Assembly: GCA_035772405.1 (NCBI GenBank)
Contig: JAYKKM010000118.1
Span: forward strand, 808,501-872,500
Source: Chrysogorgia sp. JL179-B06
Lineage: Eukaryota > Cnidaria > Anthozoa > Scleralcyonacea > Chrysogorgiidae
DNA length: 64,000 nt
Direction of reading: 5' to 3'
In this document: piece by piece, positions 17,411-26,170 of the stretch
How the letters are laid out: every line of letters starts with the position of its first letter
How positions within the stretch are numbered: the first letter of the stretch is position 1
Made by a program: the position numbers and the translations under genes
Notes under the pieces: model-generated
The model's input: only the letters and a program-made list of their open reading frames with translations
Told to the model about the DNA's origin: nothing
Databases searched by the model: none

Positions 17411-17780
17411 CTGATTGGTATTATATGAAATGCAATGCGTTTCCTCACAAGTTGGGCTGTTGTTGCCAATCAGTCGAGATGGTTAGTCAATTCTGAGCAT
17501 TCATGTAGCGTTGACAGTTGTTATTTTCATGCATTTTAAAATTTATTTTGAGTTGTTAATTACTTTGAAGTGGTTTATTATGTCAATTATGCGATCCGAT
17601 GCGTTTTCCCACACGGGCACAAATTGCCTTACGCTGACAAGACGTCGAGCGGTTTATGAGCATCTCATGACATTAGGCGATTCGCTATCTATATTTTCCA
17701 TTTATTTACCATTTCGTTGTGATGTGTTGGTGCTCTCCGCTTTCTATCTTTGTTATATTTTCGTATTATTTCGTTGATAG

Positions 17781-18258
17781 GCTGCCACAATTCAACAGCT
17801 TCTTGAACGCATCAAGGTGTTAGAGAATTCACAATACATTCCCAGTGTCGATGGTATTCTCACCAAGATTTTACATTATGGCTTTCGTCGACCCGAAGAT
17901 TTCGACAAATATGAAGCGCTACGCCTTTCCGAGCAGCTAGCTGCGAGTGCTCGGCTCGCTCCACACACCAAGGCTCCATCCTATGACGCCATCGCTTCCA
18001 CGTTGCGTCAGAAGATTACCTCACCCGTCACGCAATTTAAGGCATATTTCACAGCTTTGTTGGCAGACAAAGAGTATGGCCGCATTTTAGATGCGGTTCA
18101 TAAAGTGGACAAAGCGTTTGTGTCGGAGAACTATCGTATGCAACGGGAGCGCACACCGTTAACCCCCGCACAACTTCGTCCTCGGCCTCTTTCTTCAGTT
18201 GTGTGTTATTCCTGTGGCAAAACTGGGCGCCACGGTCAGCCGTACTATGATCGACCCC
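17781..18258 (+). pseudogene. DIRS-like element, gag second exon with damaged zinc knuckle
   Basis: After the acceptor TTCGTTGATAG the frame reads AATIQQLLERIKVLENSQ, ILHYGFRRPEDFDKYEALR and QFKAYFTALLADKEYG, then CYSCGKTGRHGQPYY. The last segment is a CCHC zinc knuckle with a shifted histidine and the final cysteine replaced by tyrosine, so nucleic-acid binding is probably lost. Beyond DRP the frame enters non-matching sequence, either a second intron or decay. Confidence 0.55.
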
Positions 18259-18814
18259 GTCTTTCAATAATACAAAAACTCCCTGATTGCATTATTTATA
18301 TCGAGCCATTGTTGTGTTTAAACTATTACCTCTAACTTGCATCATTTATACATAACCTATTGTGTTTAACATTATTGTTTATATATCGTTGCTATTTTGT
18401 CTCCTTTCCAGTGATGATTATTAAGTATTATGTATTTTCTTGAACTTTTTGTTTGTGTGTTTATTTATTGCCGGAAAGCTATGGCATGCTCTCTATAAAC
18501 GCCACTCATGGTGCTTCGCGCTTTTAGGCATCGTTGCTTCCTGTTTCCCGCTTTATGTTTAATATTACAAACATATTATTGGACCATATCATGTTTGCCG
18601 GGTTTGTGTTTTTACTCGTATTGCACACCTTATTCCTATTCTTCCTCATCTTGTGTTGATGCGTTCAAAAACTTTAACCCTTTGTCCTTCTTGTTCTATT
18701 TCTCGCTCATTATGGCAGTTTGAAAGGGGAACTAATTCTCTGTTGGTTTATCTGACGTTCAGGCTGCCATTCCCTGGGTGGTTTCTTAATTTCTATTCAT
18801 TTTTCTTCCTTAGT

Positions 18815-19275
18815 CTTGTGCTGTGCCGTCCAAGGGTCTTTCCTCTTTTCCTGCGTGGGAAATAACGCCGTCATTCCCACCAATGTTAGTATCCCACGTT
18901 CTGGGAGGTTGGGTCCAATCTGATGGCACAGAGCTGCCAGCCCAGGGAATGGCAGCCAACAATACTCATTTGGATAAACAATTTATCGATTCCGTTTTGG
19001 CTGGGGAACGCTCCGCTGATGTGAATCTGATCGCTTTTCGCAACCCTTCTCAGTTTGTTGCGGGTGGTTTGCATAAGTATCCATCCGCATGCGGCATGGT
19101 CTAATTTGGCGTCCTCTCTTCCACCCGATCAATCCGAGGATATTTTGGGTTGGATTTATAACAAAGTGGACGTCTCCCACTATTTTTCTCACTTCAAAGG
19201 TGGTTTTAAGGGCGATTGGTTTGACACGGACATTCCTCGAACACGAATTTTTCAAAATCATCCCACCCTCTAATG
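18815..19275 (+). pseudogene. DIRS-like pol N-terminal remnant
   Basis: Two frames with a +1 shift near 19085 contain VLGGWVQSDGTELPAQ and IAFRNPSQFVAGGLHKYPSA, then WSNLASSLPPDQSEDILGWI and YFSHFKGGFKGDWFDTDIP. In cnidarian and chordate DIRS-type elements such sequence leads directly into the reverse transcriptase. Here the RT catalytic region (YxDD) does not follow; the sequence changes abruptly after FQNHP. Confidence 0.45.
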
Positions 19276-19419
19276 CTATGCTTGATCGCCAGAATTCTCG
19301 ACTCCCATTCATTTCTCCTTGTCCCATGCCTGGATGTCTTGGCGTAAATATTTTTGCCCAATCACCTTCTCAATATCCCGGTATCGTTTTTTCCAACCCC
19401 TACATTTTCCCACCCATCA

Positions 19420-19690
19420 TCCTGGTTCACAGAGTTCTCCGTATTCTTCGTTCCGCCAGCGTTCCTTTCACCATCGTTGTGCCTGATTTTTTCCCGCGTC
19501 AGTCTTGGTGGCCTGTAATTCAGGTCACCTCTTGATCATGCATACTGCTGGGCCACCGTGGCCAGAGGGGTCCGCTCCTCGTCCCTTCGAAGACTGGTTT
19601 TTCTTCTAATTGGCCGTTGCCTTGGGATTTATGGGCTTTGCGGTTTGATGCCAACTTGACGTTCCCGGTCTTACATGACGTTTAGACTTC
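19420..19690 (+). pseudogene. DIRS-like RNase H / linker remnant
   Basis: A short frame with RSASVPFTIVVPDFFPRQSW and WPVIQVTS is followed, after a stop and frame changes, by LPWDLWALRFDAN. The VVPxWPxxxWWP pattern is typical of the region between RNase H and the recombinase in DIRS-type elements. It is broken by several stops. Confidence 0.4.
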
Positions 19691-19826
19691 GTGCGTGAGT
19701 TAATGTGTCCTGCCCTGCCCCTCTAATACTTTACGCAAACTTATCATGTTTGGTCATGTTCCTCCGTTCTAGGGTTTACCTCCAGTAGCCCGTCTTTTTG
19801 TACCTGTCCGTCATGTCAGTACCCGA

Positions 19827-20255
19827 ATGATTACAACTTTATGTTCTGTCAGATGTGTGGCTATCATCGGAAAGCTTCTTTCTGCACCGCGTCACGTCGT
19901 GCCTGAAGGTGTCCTTACAGCAATCGATGAGCGTCTTCGGGTGTTGCGTGATATGGCTCTATCGACGTCCTATGCAAAGCAGAAGATCTCGCTTGAACAC
20001 GAGTTAAAACGGTTTCTTTCTACTCTTCCCGCTAATAAAACGTTGTTTACGGCTATACCTTTAGATCTTTGTCGCTTTTTGGTTTGGAAAGACGAGGGAG
20101 GCAAAACACAAGTGCATCTGCACGGATGTCCACACCTTGGTCTTCACGGCATAAAATCTTGCAATTGTCCCGTTCGGTTATCTTACGCAACTGTCGATTC
20201 ACTTCTCGGGAAGATACGCGCTATATTTAAATCGGCTGGCCGCGCAATCCCGCTG
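19827..20255 (+). pseudogene. DIRS-like tyrosine recombinase, N-terminal core-binding half
   Basis: The frame contains LDLCRFLVWKDEGGKTQVHL, HGCPHLGLHGIKSCNCPVRL and TVDSLLGKIRAIFKSAGR. This is the SAM-like core-binding domain with its conserved C-P/C-x-C-P pairs. A +1 shift near 20240 moves the protein into the frame that starts at 20261. The upstream MITTLCSV start is arbitrary. Confidence 0.6.
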
Positions 20256-21073
20256 CGTCTATGGAAGTTAAACAATATCTAAAAGCTTTTACCTCTGAGC
20301 AGCTCCAGGCAGCTATCACGCCTCAACAAGCTACTCCTTTATTTATCCATAAACTGCTTCTTCTGTCGCGCCACGTCGAACGCAAGATGATCACTCCCAA
20401 TGTTTCCCCCGTATCGCTGTTCACATTTGCACGAGATGCTGCCTTCTTCAAGACTTTGTTCTTTAGTGGTGACAGGGCGAATGATCTCAACGCTGTTAAG
20501 ACCCAAGAGATTCTGCGGTTTCCTCAAGATGATGGCCTATTGTTTAATCATGTATGGGGCAAGACTCTCAGAGACGGGTCCTCGAATCTTTTTGGTATCC
20601 GCCGTCATCAAAATCCTGCTCTTTGTCCTGTCAAAGCAATTGAAACTTACATGGCCGTCTGCACGGAGCTTAGGCTAGATCTCTCACTAGGTTTCCTCTT
20701 TCGTCCCACTACTCCGCGTGGTACCATCCAGAACAAACAACTTTCGTCTTCCACTATGCAATCCCGACTTCATCTGTACCTGCAAGAGGCGTCTATTGAC
20801 GCAGGCGAAACTCTTCAGTTTTTGGGCGGGAGCCGCTATCACGCTTGCTTTGTCAGGCGCCCAATTAAGCGACATCATGTCGCATGTAGGCGCTGGCGGA
20901 ATTCATCTACGGCTTCATATTATCTCAAGCTCGCCGACGTCTTGCGCCCTGGTGGTCCATCCGCGCTCTTGTCATCTCACGAAGCTTCCGTGGAATCGTC
21001 CGCTTCTCATTACAGCGATCTTAATGCTCTCACTAACTTTGTTACAGCGTTTCCTCCGTTAAAAACGCTCTAG
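20255..21073 (+). pseudogene. DIRS-like tyrosine recombinase, catalytic half
   Basis: Tyrosine recombinases cut and rejoin DNA through a covalent tyrosine. The frame beginning at 20261 has LKAFTSEQLQAAITPQQATP, FFSGDRANDL with the first catalytic arginine near residue 72, FNHVWGKTLRDGSSN and YLFRP-like GFLFRPTTPRG. Near 20822 a shift moves the H-x-x-R box region (AGAAITLALSGAQLSDIMSH) into another frame. A second shift near 20895 returns it to SSTASYYLKLADVLRPGG, which carries the catalytic tyrosine at about residue 220. With these shifts the enzyme is dead. It is the last ORF of the DIRS-like element that begins near 16400. Confidence 0.7.
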
Positions 21074-21622
21074 ATTTTTCATGATGATAAGTATTTATAA
21101 TCAAGTGACGTTTTGTCTTTCAATTGTATTTACTGTTGTTTTGAGGTATGGGTTTTTAGAATGGGCGTGTACTGGGTGTGTTTAGGTAAAGGCCATTCTA
21201 TCTACCAGGATTTCCAGCGATCGTTATTTCTCCCACTCTTATTTAGACGAATGTGGGGGGACTGATGAGAATAGTTTACTGTTACCAATGCTTTTGAATT
21301 TTCCGAACAAGACACATGTTAATGTAAATTAGCATTAATTATCATAAAACAGTTTGAAAAACTTCCATTTTTCTACAAAATGCCATCTTGCACGCCTGCG
21401 TAGCATCATGAAAATTCAAAATGCCACCAATCGCATAGTTGTTTATGAAATCAAATCAAACTTGGAATGTGCATGTGCCTGGCGCTTGTCGAATTTCAAT
21501 TTTTAATATTGCTTTACTGTGTGCCGTGTCTTCGGGGGTCTTCTATGACCCCTTTTGACTGTGCCGGACCGTGAGATGACAAGAGCGCGGATGGACTCAC
21601 TGAATTTTCTTTTTTGTTGCAG
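21074..21622. other. Intergenic, nothing recognised
   Basis: Downstream flank of the DIRS-like element. AT-rich and without coding resemblance. Confidence 0.5.
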
Positions 21623-21708
21623 AAAAAATCAAACTCAAGAAGCAGATTTGTGTCGAATTAAAAGTAAATTTTACCTTCTTGTTCAGGAGGTTCACACACC
21701 AGTGAAAG
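21623..21708 (+). CDS. Orphan exon resembling the pre-TBC segment of TBC1D2
   Basis: The acceptor TTTTTTGTTGCAG and donor AAAG|GTAAAA bound an 86-base exon whose one open phase reads NQTQEADLCRIKSKF and YLLVQEVHTPVKG. From family knowledge, TBC1D2 proteins have a similar EAEL...LKxKYxxLLQEMxTPV stretch in the coiled coil roughly 100 residues before the TBC domain. It lies 11.6 kb downstream of the stop of the TBC1D2-like gene, on the same strand. It could be the relic or start of a tandem second copy, or a misplaced exon. No neighbouring exon of the same gene was found between 21709 and 24784. Confidence 0.35.
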
Positions 21709-21765
21709 GTAAAATTACTTCTTTTGTGTTTTTATTACGTCACTCTAGTTGCGATTACATTATAG

Positions 21766-21820
21766 AGACCCGGGCTAAGAGACCCGGGCAAAGAGACCAG
21801 GGCAAAGAGACCCGGGCAAA
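21766..21820. repeat. Short tandem repeat AGAGACCCGGGCA
   Basis: Four copies of a 14-bp unit, AGAGACCCGGGCAA, with single-base changes. Confidence 0.85.
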
Positions 21821-21837
21821 CGTTCCCTATTATTTAA

Positions 21838-22327
21838 AGTGCCTATGAAAAATTCAGTTGTAAAATAATTCTTTCGTTTGAAAGAACTCCGTTGAAACTA
21901 TAACCCTTTACAACTTTTCCATATCTCACTTCACTCTTGAGATATTAAGATTTGTTTAATATATAAATGATCATACTTATGACATCACAATGCATAATGA
22001 CTTATTAAAAAACTCTGCATATCTTTACCATTATCACATGGAATCGTGTGATGATTTGCATATTTGATATCATTGGATACATCCACGCACATGCACCTGC
22101 ATTTCAAGTGATTTCATTACATAATCTCAAGGATATATAAGCGTTTTCAATAAGTCATTATGCATTGTGATGTCATAAGTATGATCATTTACATATTAAA
22201 CAAATTTTAATATCTCAAGAGTGAAGTGAGATATGAAAAAGTTGTAAATGGTTAGCCTTTATAGTTTCAAGAGTTCTTTATAAACAAAAGAGTTATTCTA
22301 CAACTGAATTTTTCATTGCATAGGCAC
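21838..22327. mobile_element. TTAA-flanked foldback MITE 1
   Basis: TTAA at 21834-21837 and 22328-22331 flanks arms starting AGTGCCTATGAAAAATTCAG and ending CATAGGCAC. The arms pair over about 200 bp, including ATCTCACTTCACTCTTGAGA and ATGACATCACAATGCATAAT. TTAA duplication is the rule for piggyBac and Kolobok families; no transposase is present. Confidence 0.82.
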
Positions 22328-22331
22328 TTAA

Positions 22332-22909
22332 AGTGCCACTCACTATACGATCAAATTTTTAGCTATCGATATTTTTACGTATTTATAAAGCAGAGCTGCT
22401 AAATATTACTCGGTCGAAACCGTTTTGCGATTGGACGATGGCAAGTATTATTTTTCTGACTCCGAATCTGGAGTTATGTCCGCCATTAATCGTTCATGTT
22501 CCTGACCAGCGTAACGAAGTGACGTCAGATTCTCAACGCGAAGACTCCACATGGCTAATTCTTCAAGTAAATCAAGGTCGTTTTTTCAAATTCTTCGTCT
22601 GAAAGGCTGAACATTTCATCTACTTCTCGAAAAAAGCAAGAAAACAAGTAACCTCGACTGAAAAATTCAGGCGTAGCATTGAGAATCTGACGTCACAAAC
22701 AATATTACCTTTTGAAATTGCGGGCTCACTTGGAACACGTTTTTAGTAATGGTGGCCTAAATAATAGTGATTTCAGAGCTCAAAATAATTACTTCAAAAT
22801 ACCATTTTTTAGTTTTTTTTTACATCGATGTGATCTTTCGACCCTGAAATACTATTCTATGCTAAAGAAAATCTAAAAGTCGGGGGTAAATTTTCATCGT
22901 AGTGGCACT
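22332..22909. mobile_element. TTAA-flanked MITE 2
   Basis: This element starts AGTGCCACT right after the TTAA shared with MITE 1 and ends AGTGGCACT before TTAA at 22910-22913. The terminal inverted repeat is only about 9 bp. The inside is unique AT-rich sequence without an ORF. Confidence 0.7.
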
Positions 22910-22984
22910 TTAAAAGTGAAATTCAAATGCACTAAAGAAAAATTCAACTCTGTTTTTATGACCCACTTTGGTACTTCATGATGT

Positions 22985-23398
22985 GCTGGATATTATGGTG
23001 CTATCGGTTTTTCAATCACGCCACGGGAAAGTGGTTTTATCGACGTTCAAACATCGCTATTTTGATAGAAAAATATCCGGAGTCTGGGACCGAAAGCAGC
23101 AGTCTAGTGACGTCACACGTTAGAGTCGTCGATAATATCGATATGTTTTTTTGTGGTGCTTGAATACCTAGCTGTGGAAATATTACTTATGTTTGAGATA
23201 GAGTCAACTTCCTCCTCTGAAAGCGAGATCAATAATGATTTTTCATCAGTAGAATCTATTCCGACTCTAACGTGTGACGTCAAAGAGGTGATTTGACCGC
23301 GCGATGAGGTGGAAAACATTGGTGTAATTTTTCCACTTTTACATAAAAAATAAAGCACTTTCCTTTGTCGTGATTGAAAAACCGATGGCACCATATTA
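22985..23398. mobile_element. Foldback element
   Basis: TATTATGGTGCTATCGGTTT and TTCAATCACG near 22991 pair with CGTGATTGAAAAACCGATGG and CACCATATTATT near 23370. Inner CTAGTGACGTCACACGTTAG pairs with CTAACGTGTGACGTCA. Confidence 0.75.
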
Positions 23399-24270
23399 TT
23401 ATACCCTCACATATAATCCACCAATCAACTGTCTCTATTAGCATCACGTGGCAGCCCAATATTTTACGATGTAGGGCAGCTGCATATTGGGCTGTTCACG
23501 TGCGACGTCACTCCCGTGCCTTTTATCTAAATCGAAATTTCTTCAGTTGAAGTACTCTCTCACGGAACGTGATGTGTTTTTCCGAAATTCCGAGTCTTTT
23601 TATTATTCTTTTTGACGACCAGCTTACGTGCGAAGAAACATCTTTGTGTTAAGATATTTTGTTCGATATAATAAAACACCTATTGAATTCATTGGTTGAA
23701 GTACTTTCTCACGGAACGTGATGTGTTTTTCCGAAATTCGGAGTCTTTTTATTATTCTTTTTGACGACTAGCTTACGTGCGAAGAAACATCTTTGTGTTA
23801 AGATATTTTGTTCGATATAATAAAACACCTATTGAATTCATTGGTTGAAGTATTTTCTCACGGAACGTGATGTGTTTTCCCGAAATTCCGAGTCTTTTTA
23901 TTATTCTTTTTGACGACCAGCTTACGTGCGAAGAAACATCTTTGTGTTAAGATATTTTGTTCGATATAATAAAACACCTATTGAATTCATTGGTTGAAGT
24001 ACTTTCTCACGGAACGTGATGTGTTTTTCGAGTCTTATTATTCTTTTTGATAACCAGCAACCTTTTGACTGTTTACGTGCGAAGAAACACCTTTGTTAAG
24101 ATATTTTGTTCGATATAATAAAACACCTATTGGATTCATCTTCACCCAATATTACAAAATATTTAAGTCTCGACTTGCAATATTAGGCTCGACCTTCGGT
24201 CTCGCCCAATATTGAATTCTCGACTTAAATATTTTGTAATATTGGGCTCAGAGGAATCCAATAAGTAATA
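23393..24270 (-). repeat. Dispersed repeat, inverted copy of 1080-1595, internally amplified
   Basis: It runs from the complement of the GGGTATAATA end to the AATCCAATAAG hairpin. Compared with 1080-1595, the segment between TTGGTTGAAGTACT and AATAAAACACC is present four times in tandem. Confidence 0.75.
23535..24130. repeat. ~155-bp tandem repeat, four copies
   Basis: Each copy contains TTGAAGTACTTTCTCACGGA, ACGTGATGTGTTTTTCCG, TTTTTGACGACCAGCTTACG and AAGATATTTTGTTCGATATA. The first three are nearly identical and the fourth is more diverged, with a CAACCTTTTGACTG insert that is also present in the 1080-1595 copy. Confidence 0.88.
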
Positions 24271-24376
24271 AGATTCAGCGCATCAAGAAGTACCAAAATG
24301 GGTCAAAAAACCATATGGACTTATAGTACGTACTCCATATAAGGTCATATCGGACGGGACTGGGAAGAGCACATAC

Positions 24377-24783
24377 ATTGCCCTCGTACCCCAAAAACAA
24401 CAAGGTCCTAACCCTCCCACAAAGCTATAGAATAATTATATTCTTTTAAAGTTGAATGATCCATTTACAACATGCATACAGCTTATCCTGGTACCTAACT
24501 AGTTCTCTTTGAAAGCGGATAATCGAACATGCCCAAAAATATAATTTTCGTATTACGGATACCATCTTGTAAACGAACTTTCGACTGTCTTCGACGAACG
24601 TTTTCTTGAGAAATAATCCACTCCCAAAGCTACAATATATATTAAAACAAAGGTAAATTATCTGTTTACAATATGCGTACACCTTATCCGGCTAGCGAAC
24701 GTAGTTTTCTTAAAAAGAGCGGATAATCGAACATATCGTAACGTGTTAACTATCCGCACCCAGTGGGCTGGTACGAGGGCAAT
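24377..24783. repeat. Inverted 14-bp pair bordering the satellite
   Basis: ATTGCCCTCGTACC (24377-24390) is exactly inverted at 24770-24783 (GGTACGAGGGCAAT). The region between contains a diverged direct repeat of about 85 bp, with ATTTACAACATGCATACAG and GCGGATAATCGAACAT (24452-24537 and 24656-24741). The 21-bp satellite starts with the next base. Confidence 0.7.
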
Positions 24784-24784
24784 C

Positions 24785-26170
24785 TATTTGCTCGTCAATG
24801 CCTTGTATTTGCTCGTCGATGCCTTGTATTTGCTTGTCGATGCCTTGTATTTGCTCGTCGATGCCTTGTATTTGCTCGTCGATGCCTTGTATTTGCTCGT
24901 CAATGCCTTGTATTTGCTCGTTGATGCCTTCTATTTGCTCGTCAATGCCTTCTATTTCCTCGTCGATGCCTTGTATTTGCTCGTTGATGCCCTGTGTTTG
25001 CTAGTCGATGCCTTGTATTTGCTCGTCAATGCCTTGTATTTGCTCGTCAATGCCTTGTATTTGCTCGTCAATGCCTTGTATTTGCTAATGCGTTGTATTT
25101 GCTCGTCGATGCATTGTATTTGCTCGTCGATGCATTGTATTTGCTCGTCAATGCCTTGTATTTGCTCGTTGATGCCTTGTATTTGCTATTCAATGCCTTG
25201 TATTTGCTCGTTGATGCCTTCTATTTGCTCGTCAATGCCTTCTATTTGCTCGTCGATGCCTTGTATTTGCTCGTTGATGCCCTGTGTTTGCTAGTCGATG
25301 CCTTGTATTTGCTCGTCAATGCCTTGTATTTGCTCGTCAATGCCTTGTATTTGCTAATGCGTTGTATTTGCTCGTCGATGCATTGTATTTGCTCGTCAAT
25401 GCCTTGTATTTGCTCGTCAATGCCTTGTATTTGCTAGTCAATGCCTTGTATTTGCTCGTCGATGCCTTGTATTTGCTCGTCTATGCATTGTATTTGCTCG
25501 TCTATGCATTGTATTTGCTCGTCGATGCCTTGTATTTGCTCGTCAATGCCTTGTATTTGGTGGTCAATGCCTTGTATTTGCTGGTCAATGCATTGTATTT
25601 GCTCGTTGATGCCTTGCATTTGCTAGTCAATGCCTTGTATTTGCTAGTCAATGCCTTGTATTTGCTAGTCAATGCCTTGTATTTGCTGTTCAATGCCTTG
25701 TATTTGCTCGTCAATGCCTTGTTTTTGCTCGTCAATGCCTTGTTTTTGCTCGTCAATGCATTGTATTTGCTCTTCAAAGCCTTGTATTTGCTCGTCAATG
25801 CCTTGTATTTGCTAGTCAATGCCTTGTATTTGCTCGTTGATGCCTTGTATTTGCTGGTCAATACCTTGTATTTGCTAGTCAATGCCTTGTATTTGCTAGT
25901 CAATGCCTTGTATTTGCTAGTCAATGCCTTGTATTTGCTCGTCAATGCCTTGTATTTGCTCGTCAATGCCTTGTATTTGCTAGTCAATGCCTTGTATTTG
26001 CTCGTCAATGCCTTGTATTTGCTCGTCAATGCCTTGTTTTTGCTCGTCAATGCCTTGTATTTGCTCGTCGATGCATTGTATTTGCTCTTCAATGCCTTGT
26101 ATTTGTTCGTCAGTGCCTTGTATTTGCTAGTCAATGCCTTGTATTTGCTCGTCAATGCCTTGTATTTGCT
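24785..26170. repeat. Left edge of satellite with 290-bp duplication
   Basis: Blocks beginning at 24994 and 25284 are near-identical for about 100 bases and then diverge, an offset of 290 bp (14 units minus 4). Two truncated 17-bp units (TTGCTAATGCG) lie at about 25086 and 25355. Confidence 0.8.

Larger units (their letters stand above)
16158..21300 (+). mobile_element. Decayed DIRS-type retroelement (approximate extent)
   Basis: The order gag-like exons, pol start, RNase H remnant, tyrosine recombinase on one strand is that of DIRS/Ngaro elements. The RT core is missing and at least five frame breaks are visible. The ends are not defined; CTGATGAG occurs near both proposed ends (16293 and 21262), but split or inverted terminal repeats could not be established. 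Confidence 0.5.
22955..24310. mobile_element. Nested composite element
   Basis: ATGACCCACTTTGGTACTTC near 22959 is matched in inverse by GAAGTACCAAAATGGGTCA near 24288. These outer ends enclose the foldback at 22985-23398 and the amplified repeat at 23393-24270, suggesting one element inserted in another. Confidence 0.45.

Noticed and set aside
17212..17777. Small open frames with CEMYLHVF-like repeats as a coding gene
   Set aside because: They are translations of the 78-bp minisatellite in the putative gag intron.
18508..18865. Hydrophobic small open frames between gag and pol remnants
   Set aside because: No family resemblance, T-rich composition, and more likely intron or decayed element sequence.
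22978..23394. Small open frames on both strands
   Set aside because: They lie in the two arms of a foldback element and mirror each other.
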